Shown piece after piece: positions 36,601 to 51,500 of a stretch of DNA of 64,000 nt. The position numbers and the translations under genes are program-made. The notes beneath the pieces are model-generated. The model had not been told where the DNA came from and did not search any database. It saw only the letters and a program-made list of their open reading frames with translations. The stretch spans positions 558,001-622,000 of the forward strand of contig QPFY01000005.1 in the NCBI GenBank assembly GCA_003665825.1, written 5' to 3'. Numbering within the stretch: the stretch's first letter is position 1; each line of letters opens with the position of its first letter. Source of the stretch: Microbotryum silenes-acaulis. Its lineage: Eukaryota > Basidiomycota > Microbotryomycetes > Microbotryales > Microbotryaceae.

Positions 36601-38834
36601 TTGATCTCGTTGCGCTTTTCGATCTGGTCAAGCCGAAGCAAACGTCATCTCAGCCCGTCTGCGCAAGATCAACTCGGCCAGCCTGCCCTTCACTAGCCAC
36701 TTACGAGCTTTGCATCGATCTCGGAGAAGTCGACGGTCTCCTCTGGTTTTTCGAGCTCGCGATCGATCTTGTTGATGTCCTTCTCAGTTCGGATGATGGT
36801 CGACTTGCGCGTGCGATCGTCAGCGCGCAGATTGTCGAGTTCTTCCTTCGTTTTGACGAGAGTCTTCGCCTGCACGACGCGCCAGATCGGATACTACGTC
36901 AGCGCAGCCTCAACAGTATCATGTCAAGTTCAGAGACGCACTGCTTTATCAACCAAACCCATGCTATCCTTGATTTTCTTCTCGAGCTTGCGCTTCTTCG
37001 TCTGAGCCATCTCGCCTAGCTTTCCGTACTCGGCAACCGCGCTCATCAGAGCTCTGTCGGAGAAGGCCCACGGGGGCAGCGTCAGCGCAGCGCAGCCCAT
37101 TAAGATTTACACCTGATCGAACGCACTCTTGGCTGTCCTTGAAGGGGCGGTTCTGCTCGATCAGCTCCGCCAGCTCGCCTTCAGCCTGGTTGCGGTTCTC
37201 CTTGACTTGACCCCACTGCGAGTACGTGTCGTTGTAGTGGGCGTACTGAAGCAACAGCGAGATGACGGCGAGCTCCTGCTCGACTCGCTCGCGCTCCTCA
37301 AACTGTCGCACCTCCTTTTCGTTCTCGGCTTGCTTTGACTCTTTGCGCTTCAGCACTTCGCCGTGTCGGTCGACCTCCTATACAAGAAGAAAAATTCGAC
37401 GGGTCACCTCGTTAGCAGAGAAACGATCGCAAAGAAAGCGGTCTGGTGAAGCCACATTGCGACGCTCAAGAACGCACGGATAGCAGCTTCTTTTGATTGG
37501 CGTACTCCTCAACCAGAAGATCGTGCCAGTCGCTCAGTTGATCATCCCCCGCTGCTTTCTCTGTCTCGCGCAGCAACTCGACGCTGGTCATCTGTGAGAA
37601 GGCGGCGACACGGTCTTGCGGCAGGAAAGTACTGCGGATGCCACGGTCGAATCAGCGGTCAGTGCTCGACTCCGAAACGCATCTATCGTCTTTGGGACTT
37701 GCCAAAGATTGCCGATCTGCACTCCGAGGTTGCTCATACGCTCATTGACCTCCTTTGCCGTCGTTTCACTCCCTGATGAGCAGGACACCACATGCGAGCG
37801 AGCAATGATCAGAAATCGGCGTACGCGAGGATAGCCATTTCTTTCATCTAGGACTCACCGTTGATCTGGAAACTTGAGCGCTCATCGGTGCGACTCAGGT
37901 ATCGACGGATGACAAGGTTCCTCGAGCCCTTGGGAGCCTTAAGCTCGATTTCAATCCACGTGTCTTTGCTGGAGTCCTTCTTGCAGAACTCGGACAACTT
38001 TGACGCACGACCGAGTACCTAGAGAGACCGCGATGGAAATGTTCAGTGCCTCCGAGTCCGTCGCACAAACGTTTAGTCTCTCGTGTACGCACTTTTACCG
38101 GGAATCCAAGCCCAATGGCAATCGCACATGCGATCGTACTTTTTCCGGTTCCGTTTGGGCCTGTAGGATTTCCGCACGGTGAGAGGCAATGAGCGATATT
38201 CCTGCAGGAGCTCAATCGTGAATGCGCGCATTCGCAGCAAGGAGGGTATGGACTTGCCAAGGATCATGTTCAGGGCTGGTCCTGGACGGAATTCGACAGA
38301 GTCGTACGTGACGAAGGCCTGGCACTTGATGCGAACGATCGAGCCGACCACGTAGCTGTGAGCAGGAGGTCAGAATAGGAGGTCAGCTCGAGCAGAATAT
38401 CGCCAGCAAGTACAACCCCCTACGATCGTAAGGACGCGTAGGAAGCTACGCAAAACATGAATCCGATGATGGGGATGCAGCTGATAGGTGGTCTAGCTTG
38501 CTCTCTCTTTCTGCGTTTGGTGCGACGCGTGACGGTGGAGTCTGAGTGGAGCGTGTCAAACTCACCCAGCATCATCCGTCTCCGACGTCTTCTCAGACTT
38601 GACACCGTTGCGTAGAGGCTTCTTGTCCTCCTCTTCACCACCTCGATGTTGCTCGTCCTCCTCACCAGCGTCCGTAGGTCCTACACGAGCGCGCTTCCTG
38701 GCCTTTGGACTCTCGCTCGGCGACGGTCCAGCATCGGGCGTGTCTTGCTCCTCTTCGGACTCGACGGCGCGGGCCTTGGAGGTACGGGCGCGTGCTTTGG
38801 ATGAGCCCGGTTCGGATTTGATGACGGGTGCCAT
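33674..38834 (-). CDS. SMC5: SMC5, subunit of the SMC5/6 complex
   Basis: A chromosome-structure ATPase of the SMC5/6 complex, acting in recombination repair and replication-fork stability. The N-terminus (from 38834) is acidic and basic with a likely nuclear signal (SPKARKRARVG); next come VGSIVRIKCQAFVTYDSVEF and the Walker A loop GPNGTGKSTIACAIAIGLGF (near 38,130-38,160). A long coiled-coil centre, Glu/Lys-rich, spans about 34,300-37,800 in many exons with introns of 60-80 nt. The C-terminus has the ABC signature HRQSGGERALTTVMYLMSL, Walker B FALVDEINQGMDQ and the SMC5-type QYFLLTPK. The final splice (donor after VLVI, acceptor near 33,785) gives VIN|SGPW and a basic end with stop at 33674-33676. 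The pattern DEINQGMD is characteristic of SMC5 rather than SMC6. Exons in the coil are not individually fixed. Confidence 0.92.
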
Positions 38835-39055
38835 CGGCGTCGACTCGAATGGGAATGTCGAGGTGTGGTGTGGTCGATGTCAGAGAGCGCGCGTTCCGTC
38901 CCGCCGTAAGTCGCGTCGCAACACGCGTCGATGCGGTCAACGCGCCCGCGCCCAGATTACTGTCTCGGGCTACCCATGGGCAGCTAAGGCTCATGCCGCT
39001 GCATTGGCGGACTCGAAGAATGCGTTCGCAGCTCGTCATGCTACGGCCCCAGGCA

Positions 39056-40845
39056 TTACAAATTATACAAAGGCAATAGCTTGGACAAAGCAATCGACTG
39101 TCGGCACAACGGGCATTCCGGCTGTAACATCATACAAGTCGAATTATTGAGTTGACTCGCAATCTCGACAACAAAAAAGGGGGGTTTCGACTCACCTTTT
39201 CCCGAGCCCAGCCCACGACACATTCCCAGCAGACTGATACAGAGACATCATGAAGACTTTATGAGCTTCACGTGTCCAAGGTCGAGCTTGCCATAGAACA
39301 AGGTTCCAAGTGCCACTCACAGACATGACCACACTCGGTCGCCGTCGGATCCCTCCTCGTTCCCAGGCAGAGCGTACACCTCCGATCCCTCGCATCCGCC
39401 CCTTCTTCATCGTCAGGATAAGGTGATGCTTGTTCCGGGTCGTCGGGATCGAACACGAGGCTCGACAAGGGTCGTCCATCGACCAAGAACCGCTTCTTTG
39501 TCGCTTCCTTTTGCTGCTTCTCTCGTTCCTCTCGCTCGGGCGACTTCTTGATCTGCATATCTTGAGCGGCTCGACGTCGTCGAATAGCGAGCAGCGTTCG
39601 TACACCCAGCTGGACGGCCATCAACACGCCGAGCACTTCGTACGAGGTCGGCACTGCGCCGCCGCTCGCACTTTGGCCTGTTGGTCGCGATTGTGTTGAA
39701 ATCTGCAATCGAGAACAGGGCAGGCTCAGTAATGCATTGTATGAAGTCAGAACGATACCGAGACAACGGTACTGACGAATCGAATACCGGCGCTCCGCTT
39801 GCTCAAGTTGTAGTACCGCCCAAACAGATAAAAGACGGCAAGATGCACGCTTCGAAGGTAGTCCTCGGTCAACGTCTCGAATGACGGCATCTCGGCCGCA
39901 AGAGCCGCAATCGACTCTATCATCCGCTTGTATAGAGACTTCTTGAGTGGCGGTAGTGCCTCGCCGGACGAAAAGAGGTCATCGAGCGAATCCTCCTGCG
40001 CTCGAGCGGCGAGAATGGATTCGTGCCGAGCGATTAATCGCCGCCGAGCTGCGGCGTACAAGCGAGCGGCCACGTAAGGAAAGACGATGTGGAGCGAGAT
40101 CAACAAGCCACGTTTCTGAAGTGAGGAAGAAATCACGGAGCTGTCAATTCGTTGTGACCTTCGAAGCTCGACCGATGTGCCCGACGGAACTGACTCGAGG
40201 AGAAGCCGGTTTGCGCGTTTTGACATCGTACTGCAAGATGTCGCAGTACTCTTCCCCGAGGGTTTGAGAGCCTGAACATCAATCATGACATGATCAGCAT
40301 GCGTGCCTCTTCTATCGCGTAGTCCGTCCTTGACCGACCTAGTAATGTCATTAGCCCAAAGTAGGCCAATCGACTGCCATGCTGCAGCTCCTTATTCCAA
40401 TTCTGCAGCCACCGTGTACCTGTGGGATTGAAATCATCAGCTGCCTGTCCTGTCAGTCATATCGGGATGCTCCAGTCCTCACCCAGCAATGATCTTGCAA
40501 CATCCTCGAAGCGCTCCGTTAATTGCGAGAGATAGTACAAGTCCTTCTGATTCGCTCGCACTAAAAGAGCGGGCAAAACATCCCAAAATCAGTTATGCCA
40601 TTGAATCTAGTATTCTTTCATGCCAGTCACTGACCCATCTCAGGCTGAGCAGCACTAGCAAAGAACGGGACCTTGAAAGCCGACGAGGGCCCAGCCGCTC
40701 GTCGCGCTGAAGCAGCTACCTCGGAGGGTCGAGGTTGAGGCCGAGGTGGTACAGCTGGTGCCAGGTTCGATGGGGCTGATAAAGTTGAAGTTCCCGCCAC
40801 CGAATTAGCGCTTGAGTCTGTTGCAGACGGTCTCGGTTCTGCCAT
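39056..40845 (-). CDS. PEX10: Peroxisomal RING E3 ligase PEX10
   Basis: PEX10 is a peroxisomal membrane ubiquitin ligase that, with PEX2 and PEX12, recycles the PEX5 import receptor. The start at 40845 (MAEPRPSATDSS) leads a Pro/Ala-rich segment, then AAQPEM joined to RANQKDLYYLSQLTERFEDV and ARSLLG, the usual PEX10 N-terminal core. Later exons read TLGEEYCDILQYDVKTRK, SLHIVFPYVAARLYAAARRR, and LHLALFYLFGRYYNLSKR-like VHLAVFYLFGRYYNLSKRSA. The C-terminal C3HC4 RING is split over three exons: CTLCLGTRRDPTATECGHV, then CWECVVGWAREK (near 39,240), then PECPLCRQSIALSKLLPLYN with stop at 39056. About nine exons in all; only the last are fixed. The gene is 210 bp from SMC5's start, both on the minus strand. 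Confidence 0.92.
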
Positions 40846-41077
40846 CGGTCGTCGGCCCTTGCTGTCTTCGCTCGGGGAGCGAGAAAGCCGGTCGCCCGCC
40901 GAAGTCCCGTGACTTGGGACTAGAGCCGGATGGAGCCCGTTTTGACCCTTTCTGAGCACAACGATTCAGGCAGCCGTCACACGTCACACCAATACTTCAG
41001 ACAGCACATTCTATTCTCGCCGTATCTATATGAGGTTTGCTACAAAGTATAGGATATCAATATCTAGTCTTACCATG

Positions 41078-43131
41078 TCATCGTCGAGCGTACGAAGCGC
41101 CCCAGTCAGGCCAGTCGTGATCGACCGGAGATCGAGCGCCGTACGATGGGTCGACATAGCGCCTTTCGTCGCCGGCGGAACGAGCGTAACTCGAATTGGG
41201 AGCATGGCTACGAAAGGTGCACAAAGAAGCGTAGCCCACAATTAGCCAATTCGGAATGAGCCAGCTCGACATCTAGCGCTCCAAGCTGCTACTCACGGGA
41301 CAGGGGTGCCAACCGCGCCAAACGGCGAGTCGCGGACCGTCGAGGTGGATGGATTCAGCGACAGATGCGAGGGAGGAGGAGGGAGGGAGCGACCATACGG
41401 CTGGTAGCGAGCAGCTTCCCGAGCATAGTCCCTCACAGGGCCGGCTCGAGCATCGTGGCGACCTTCTTCCCGATCGCGGTGAGGCAATGCCTGGGTCAGA
41501 CCCGTCGGCAGGTACGCATCACTCTCATACGGGTGCGACGCAGCAGGTCGGCGGGGGTCGTAGTGATCAAAGCCATTGTAATCTCGAGGAGGGGGATATT
41601 CGGGCTCTTGGTAAGAGTATTGCCGAGACGCTGGGGGTTCCCTGGGATGATCGCGTGCCGGCGAGAGTCCCGCATAGTAAGCGGCTGACGGCGGAGGTGA
41701 ACATGCTCGCAAAGGAGTCGGCAGCGGATTGGATCGCGAAGAAAATCGAAGGTTGTCTGGAATGGGAGGGTAGGGAATAGTATCGAGGGCTGGGGCTGAG
41801 AGTGCGCGATCGTAGCTGTAAATGGACTCGGGGAGAGGGTTGCGATCGTAGGAAGACGCTGGGGGCTGGGGCTGCTGCTGATACGGGTTCGCATCGAGAT
41901 TCGCTCGGTAGGCGTACCCGAGTGCACGAGGGGTAGAAGCGGTTGGGGTACGAAGATCGGCGTAAGCGTCTGGTCGATGGTCGAAGCGAGGGACTGGCCC
42001 AGGATTATATGCAGGCGCAGGAGGATACGCCTCGGGATGGACGGAAGTGAAGGCAGCGCGGACTTCGTCGGCGCTGCCGACCGCTCGGGCATGGGGCACA
42101 GGAGGCGCAGCACCAGGTAGCTGAGGTACGTAACGGTCACTTCGTTCGTACACGCCCGGCGAGGTCTTGGGTGGCATCGAAACAGCCTGCGCTGGAGGCC
42201 CGACGTGGTCCATCACGAAGCGCAGAGGGGGCAAGGTTTCGATGGGCTCCAGCGTTGCTGCCGCAGTAGGCGCCGGCTTGGCTTTGGAAGTTGGTTCCGA
42301 TGTATCCTTACCCCTGATAAAATAGAAAGCAGAGAGCCTTGTAAGGAAAAAACAACCTGGGCGTTGAGGTATGTGTTCACAGGCCGGATAGTACTTGCTT
42401 GGTGCGACTGCTGCGCGGCTTGTCCGACGCCGTCGGTCGGCTCACAGGGGCTGGCAGACCTTGAGATGATTTGGTCGGCTCAGGAGGTGTGCGAGTATTT
42501 TTGCTGTTGTCCGACTTTTTGCCGAGGTAGATCCTCTCGTGCGAGAGCTGCACGGTGATTTGCGACCCGAGAAAGTGACCCTGGTGGTACTTGGCGACGG
42601 CGGCCTTGGCATGCTCGGGGCTGGCGAATTCCTAGGGCGAGCAGAGAATGGCACGGTAAGCTTCAGAGACATCTGAGTTGAACAACCAGATAGAAGCCCA
42701 GCGTTGACGAGAAGGGCGTGATCGGGGCATGTACTCACGGCGAAACCAAAGCCACGTTTGATCGCGCAAGTGCAAGGGCCAAATTGGCCAAAGCAGTCCT
42801 CCAGATCGGCCAGCGTCGCCGACTGGGGTAGATTTCCTATATAGATTTTTTGCGGGTTGACGCCTCCTGTCAAGATCTGGCCTCCTGCCGCGGCGGTGCC
42901 AGGTACGACCGGTTTGTTCGTCGCTGGTGAGCCCTCTTCGGCTTGCAGAGCGGACGCGGTCGAGGTCGAGGTCGGAGCGATACCAGGTTTTGATATCGAT
43001 GCCGAAATATTTTGGTCCGGAGCGCGAGCCTTGATGGCGTTTGGAGATGCAAGGCGCTGCAGCAGACTTGCTCTTTCGTCGACCGGTTCCGCCTTGACGT
43101 TCTGAGCCGCCGTGGCCGACGAGGCGACCAT
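41078..43131 (-). CDS. RNA-binding protein with one RRM, Pro/Tyr-rich tail
   Basis: The start at 43131 (MVASSATAAQNVKAEPVDER) precedes about 95 residues of Ser/Thr/Ala-rich sequence. A single RRM follows with RNP2 KIYIGNLPQSATLADLEDCF and RNP1 KRGFGFAEF split by an intron near 42,740-42,630. After YHQGHFLGSQITVQLSHERI come basic, Pro/Ser-rich residues and then a long intrinsically disordered region rich in Pro, Tyr, Arg and Ser (for example PRFDHRPDAYADLRTPTAST), ending GASYARR at 41078. The tail resembles low-complexity domains of granule-forming RNA-binding proteins. The RRM is clear, but no ortholog name is safe. About five exons, with a final one at roughly 41,240-41,078. Confidence 0.8.
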
Positions 43132-43450
43132 GGCAAGGCACCGCCCTTCTCAAGGAATGTACCGACGACAGAGCCGCTCTGGGGAGAGAAACGCTCCTTA
43201 TCGGAGCAAGCAAAATCGAACGTGGATTATGAGTCGGACGTGGAAGGAAGGGAAGACGAGTGCGGAGGGCAGCGGCGCACTTAGGCGCGCAATGCGAAGG
43301 CGCGCGAAAGGTGGGGGCGCTTGCAGGCGCTTGCGATCGCCAGAGCCACAATCAGAGCGTGAGCGAGTCGTTACCCCCCAGATGTCTTACCGACTCGTCA
43401 CGTTCATCCCTAATCTATATACCCACACTTTCGCAATAGCCTCGGCAAGT
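43132..43450. promoter_or_regulatory. Divergent promoter RRM protein / COQ10
   Basis: 319 bp between the two start codons. It carries repeated GCGCTTGCAGGCGCTTGCGATCG-like segments near 43,315-43,340 and must hold both promoters. No open frame of interest crosses it in the right phase. Confidence 0.5.
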
Positions 43451-44417
43451 ATGGCATCCAAAGCTATCCCTTCGCTTCGGGGTACGATTCAGCCTCTACA
43501 ACGCATCGCGCAACCCATACAAACCCGATCGCTCTTCGGCTTTCCGTCCCCGTTCGTATCGTCATCGTCGTCGTCTTCAACCGGCGCAGCTTCGCTCGCA
43601 AAAGGGACTTTGACCAAGAGTGGCTCGCTTTCCATCTATGAGGAGTCTCGGGAAATGGGGTGCGTCTCACTGCTACGTGCACAAGCTTTAGCGAACCCGT
43701 CCAGACCTTGCTTCGTTCGAGGCCGATTGGCACCGTTGCCAGTCTCCTTCATCGGGCGCTGACGTCGCGGATGACCGAAACCGAACTTGCCGCTGCTATC
43801 TCGTAACTCAGGTATGATCCTCAACAGCTCTATTCGATTATCGCCGATGTCGATGCCTACAAGTCCTTTCTTCCTTTCACGACCGAGTCCCGCATCTTGT
43901 CCGCTTCAATTACCCCACCCCCGAGCTCGAATCTCGGCAAGCAGGCTCGTCCTGTCGAGATCAAGGAATGGCTTCGAGGCGGTCAGCCTGGGGAGGTGTG
44001 GGACCTTCAAGGCGAGCTACAGGTTGGCGCAATGGGGTACCAAGAGGCTTATGTTTCGCATATCAGAGCGAAGAAGTGGGATTCGGTCTCTGTACGTTCT
44101 TGGTCCTGAACATGGCGAAGAATATGTCCGATCGGACCGAGACATTTACCGCACCGAAACCCTCCGACCGACTTAATTAGGCCACCGCAAACAACTCGAA
44201 CATCTTCAAGCACTTGGAAACAAAATGGTCTCTCACACCGCTACCGACTCGAAGAGATGTGCCTCGAACCAAGGTCGACCTTTACATTGCCTACTCGTTC
44301 ATCTCGCCCTTCCACGCCACTGCAGTCAGCGCGCTGTGGGAGAAGGTCAGTGGTCTGATGATTGATGGGTTCGAGAAGAGGGTCAAGACCGTATACGGCC
44401 CGAGTCGACCGGCTTGA
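43451..44417 (+). CDS. COQ10: Coenzyme Q-binding protein COQ10 (START domain)
   Basis: A mitochondrial lipid-binding protein needed for coenzyme Q function and transport in respiration. Three exons join in phase: 43451-43659, 43812-44091 and 44181-44417, 241 residues. The first about 60 residues (basic, Ser-rich, with RSLFGFPSP) look like a mitochondrial presequence. The START-type fold reads YDPQQLYSIIADVDAYKSFL, FTTESRILSASI, then an exon with a conserved AKKWDSVS, and SNIFKHLETKWSL and VDLYIAYSFISPFHATAVSA. The order YDPxQLYxIIADVDxYxxFLPF is diagnostic for the family. The start was chosen because upstream codons lack presequence character; a longer frame starts at 43112 but runs into the divergent promoter. 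Confidence 0.92.
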
Positions 44418-44848
44418 AGTCTTGGATGTATGGATGCCCTCACCACTGGTACCTCCGACAATTGTGCGCTTGCCCATAGACTGTTGTACTTGCTATACCT
44501 ACCTGACCTCGACGACCTCACTCGCATGCCTAGTCCGGACAGAAGGTTACACCAAGAGTGAAGACCAGCCTCTACACCGAGACCGAACTCGCGACCGCAC
44601 ATCCCAGGTGCCTGTGCACTCGGGTCGAGCCAGCGAGTGCTCAGCTCAGCCTTTGACTTTCTGTCACGGGTCTCCTCTCTGTCGTTCAAGTCGCGCGCGC
44701 ACATCTCTTCTATTCAGCGCCCTCCCCCCACACACACCCTTAACCTCCACCTGTCTTTCGCCAGCATCAGTTATTCAACCTCCAGCATAAGCACCGGCCG
44801 AAGGCTGTTCATCCGGGGAACGCCTGGCTCGAGATGAGGTATCGCGAG
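44418..44848. other. Intergenic region before the copia element
   Basis: No gene seen. It holds the COQ10 3' region; open frames in it lack motifs. Confidence 0.5.
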
Positions 44849-45215
44849 TGTTGTGGGAATTATGTAAAGGGTCAGCGGTCCAGAGGGACTTGTGGAGTTT
44901 GGGAGTCGGTGCGCGCGAGGCGCGGCACTGGATGGCGGCAGATATGCAGATGGCTGGCGCGAGGTGTGGTGTCTGGATAGGTCTGGATCCGGATTCAGAC
45001 TGATAGATGGCTTGCAAGCGGATACTGTCTAAGGCTCTGGTCTCATTCTCTCTCTCCCTTCCTTAACACACACTCGATATCTATCTCGCCCATTCGCCCT
45101 GCTACAAGTTGATTGACCTTGGCGATACTCTATCTCACAATAGGTCATCTATCAACGACACGTAGCGCGTGCGAAAGCTTCATTCATTCGGTACATCAAC
45201 CCCGAAATTACAACA
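44849..45215 (+). repeat. Putative 5' LTR of Ty1/copia element
   Basis: This 367-bp segment begins TGTTGT and ends ACAACA, complementary ends typical of LTRs. A GGTTATGAG sequence, which resembles a tRNA-primed site, follows at once and overlaps the gag start codon. No second copy of the LTR was found in the window, so the boundaries rest on the terminal dinucleotides and position only. Confidence 0.6.
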
Positions 45216-45219
45216 GGTT

Positions 45220-45999
45220 ATGAGTTCATCGTCTACCAATGTATCGAATGAAGGGGAAGTCAAGATCGTCAAGCTCGGTAAAGACAACTACGAGCTCTCA
45301 TCGATCAGAGTTGATGCGTTCCTCGAAGGTCGTGGTCACACCAGTGTTATCGAGCATGGTGTTGAACGTCCTACGAGTATATGCGAAAGCATGGAGATTG
45401 CTCCATGGCATCTACACAAGCCTTGAGGAGGAGAACGTTCCCACCTTCCTCAACAAGCGGGACCGTCAAGCACGCGCGATCATCATCTCCGAGTCGTGCC
45501 TCGACGATTCAAACCTCAAGATGGTCAAGAGCAAGTCGCTCACGGCCAAGTCTATTTGGGAGAAGTTGAAACAACGCCACGAAGGGAACGCCGATCCGTT
45601 CAAGATTCGTACGCTACTCATGGAGATCTCCAACGCGTCGTACGATGAGGACACCAATCTTGGCGAGTTTCTCAAGCGCATCACGGACAAGGTCGATCAA
45701 CTCAAGGATCTGGGCCAGACGTTCAAGGATGAAGCCGTCGTCGCGTATATGCTTCAAGCTCTACCTCCCTCATACGAAATGCTCAAGCAAGCGATTAAGC
45801 TCAGTGAGAAGTGTTCGGTCGACTACGCTGTCAACCGACTCACCGACGAGTACAGTGAACGCAAGATCACTGGCAAATACGACAAGTTACTCAAGAACGC
45901 GGGAGCGTTAGCGGTTCAACAAAGCACGCAAGTCAGGCGTGATCCGAACTGCATTTGTCGTGGCTGCAAGGGAACCGGTCATTACCAAATCGATCCAAG

Positions 46000-46010
<11 letters not shown>
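45220..46010 (+). pseudogene. copia gag (UBN2-type) with frameshift
   Basis: Start ATG at 45220 gives [20 protein letters not shown] and a [17 protein letters not shown] segment, the usual gag N-terminus. Near 45,360-45,390 the frame must change to continue with [19 protein letters not shown]. The body has [20 protein letters not shown], the [11 protein letters not shown] motif and [18 protein letters not shown]. It ends in [17 protein letters not shown], a CCHC knuckle in which the fourth ligand (Cys) is absent and the frame changes again just after. Length and order match copia gag proteins of about 260-280 residues. Confidence 0.75.
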
Positions 46011-48539
<2,529 letters not shown>

Positions 48540-48540
<1 letters not shown>

Positions 48541-51500
48541 ACCAGCTCGGCAGCGATGGGTCACCCTCGTCGGGCGGAACACCCGACTTCGACTACAGTT
48601 CGCACAACTATGCTCACAGTGGCGACGATAATGGCTTTGACAGCGATAATGGCTTCGAAGATCCATCGGCCGCGTACGAGAGTCTAGACGACTTTGAATC
48701 AGACCGTGAGGGTGATGTTATCGGGTCCGAAGACGACGACGACATCGACAGAGATTGGCGCCGACCCCGAACACTTGCGCACATGATCAAGGGTCAGTTC
48801 AGCAGTCATGGGAGGTATTATTTGCCCTATGCTACTTATACATCATGGGCACATTTTTACATTATAGTGAATGCCGAACTCTTCAAGAGCTCAAGCCACC
48901 GCGCATCATCATCGAGCGTTCCGCATCCAAGCGATGAATGGTTCCCTTTTCCGAGCGCGGCTGTGAGTGGTCGTGACCCGAGCGCCGAAGCCCTCTCAGC
49001 TTAGTAACTAATGCTGACTCTGGTCTGCGAATTCTTGGCCACAGATGTGCGTGGTCTCTCTCTTCTGGCGATCACCCCACCGTCGCATGGGCGCGCAAGA
49101 GTTCCAAGAAATACTCGAGTTTGCACAAGTCCTCGGCGTGACCAAGCTGCCTTCGATCAAAACCATCAAAACCTTCCTATGCAACCTACTCGACGAAATC
49201 CAGCTGTTCCATCCCCGGCCAGTTGTCATTCCTAACAACCGCACAATCTTCGTCATTCCTCCATCTGATTTTGTCATTGCAGTGCGTTCCCAGTGGCACT
49301 CACTCTGACTCCGCGTCCAGTGCCCCCAGCCAGTGCCCCCCGCTGACGCACGCTCTCTTATATGCCCGCAGGCGCTGGCTACCCCCACACTCGTCGAGCA
49401 ATTAGAGTTCTACCCCTCCTATGACGACAAAGATTTTGTGCAATCGGCCTGTCAAACTGCGCGCTGGCGCCACACATTACCGGCACCCATTTGAACACCG
49501 ATGGCTTCGCATGACGGCATCGACTATTTCGCCCAGGAAGTCGTACTTCAAAGAGGTGGAGGATACCTCTTTATCGACTCCACCCACAACCACGTACTCT
49601 GCGCACTGGCGGTTCCTGCGGTCCTCCGCGACGATGGTAGCTTCTGCGTTCAACTCCCGCCCGCGGATATGCCGGACTTATCGTCGTCGCCACTTTCAGA
49701 CCGGGCGTGGTCTCTAATGCCGTTGGAGTTGCTCGGGCCTCCGATCGCAAGGGAAGTGGAGCTGGAGAGGAGGAGGATCATACGTAAGTGCATGAGACAA
49801 GTCCGAACATTTCGCCACGCCTGACACGGCCACTTTGCGCACGCAGGACTGTCTGCAGATCGAGAGGTGCTGCTACCCTGTTTGCCGGCGTCGAGTGCCT
49901 CGAGAGCCGCAGCCCGAGGCGGACGACTTCTGACTGTCCCGCTGCGGATGTTCTTGGATGATTTTGGCGGTGGGGAGTCGAAGCGTTACTACAAGATGTT
50001 CGTGGTCAGTGCAGACTCACTCCCAAACACCCATGTGGGAGATTACACTGTACTGATTCGCCCCCGGCGCATGCAACAGTGCTCGATCCAGACTCTGGGT
50101 TTGCCGGCTTCGCAGTTAAGCCGCCGATTCTCGCTTCAACACATCGCTGTGACCGCTTGGGGAGAGGCACTCGATCTAGCGGAGGCTGTGCTTACGGACA
50201 TCATGTGCGTGTGATGTGACTGTGTCGAGCCAGCCGGCGAATTTTGGCTGACTCATGCAACAAACTCTAGTGCCACGCTTTCATCGCCCGTTGAGGCCAT
50301 TGATGGTCGTACCGGAGCCCCTGTACAGTTTTGGACGCCACTGCTATACACGGCACACGACACACCGATGGCTGCCGAAGTCTCTGCCCGTCCAATTGGG
50401 GCCGCAGCACGCTTCCCCTGCCGCTGCTGTCGATGGGGCGGATCTCCCGCCGACCGACTGACGTTCGACACCCTAATGACTTACTTTACTGTGAGTCAAG
50501 CCTTGACCGCGTTAGCTTCGTGCGTCATGCAAATGGCTGACAACTCGGAGCTGGAATTCTGCAGTCACCCATCAAACGTAACGCGGACAGAACGATGTTG
50601 GAATCATGGGCGCAGATCGAGACGATGACTCGTGACGGCACCGCTCACGGGGTTCAGGAGTTGCAAAGGAGCACAGGCACCCGCGACAAAGTCACCGCAA
50701 AAGTCATTGAAGAAATCCGCCAAGCCTATGCAGTCGAGATGACACACAAGGTCCCTCACAGCAAAGATGGCCTGCCTCAGCCAAATGCCGGGTTGGCGAG
50801 AGCGTACAACAATGCCGGCGCCAAGGAACGAAAAAAGATTGCCACCGCCAACGGAGTTCGAGCACGGGCAGCCGCTTCGGCTCGGCTGTCCGAACTCAAA
50901 GCCTCTGGGTCCGTTCTTGGCCCATTCTTCCGCATTCCTCGTAAGTCAATGAGTTGACGGTGCTTGCACGGCTTGGAACGCATCTGACAGTTCAAGCTCG
51001 CCCCGCAGATTTCGACGTCCACCGTGACACACCTCCTGACATGCTCCACGTCCTTCTGCTAGGTCCTTTCAAATATCTTTGGGTCGACACAATAGCGGGC
51101 CTTACACCCACAGCCGTCGACTTCATGCGCGGCGCATTCCGTTCGCTTTCGACACCTGGGCTCGGTGAACGATTCAAGCCTAATTTCTACGTCGACTACA
51201 AGGGAGGCGTCGATGGTCACGATTATCGAATGATCGCGCAGATACTTCCCTTCATCGCTGAGGTCATGTTGAGCCGGTCCATGATCACTCCAGTGACTAA
51301 TCGCTGCTGGAGTGCCCTTGGAAAGTTGACCCATCATATGTTCGCTTCCTCAGCAACAAGTATTGATCAGTACGCCGTGAGTTGGCATGGTATCCGTCGA
51401 ATGATGAGGCCAGCTAGCTCGAGACTAAAGGAAACTTTTTCGTGCACAGGACGACTATCGCGAGCTAGCGCGAGTATTTGTCCAAGCTTCGATGACCCGC

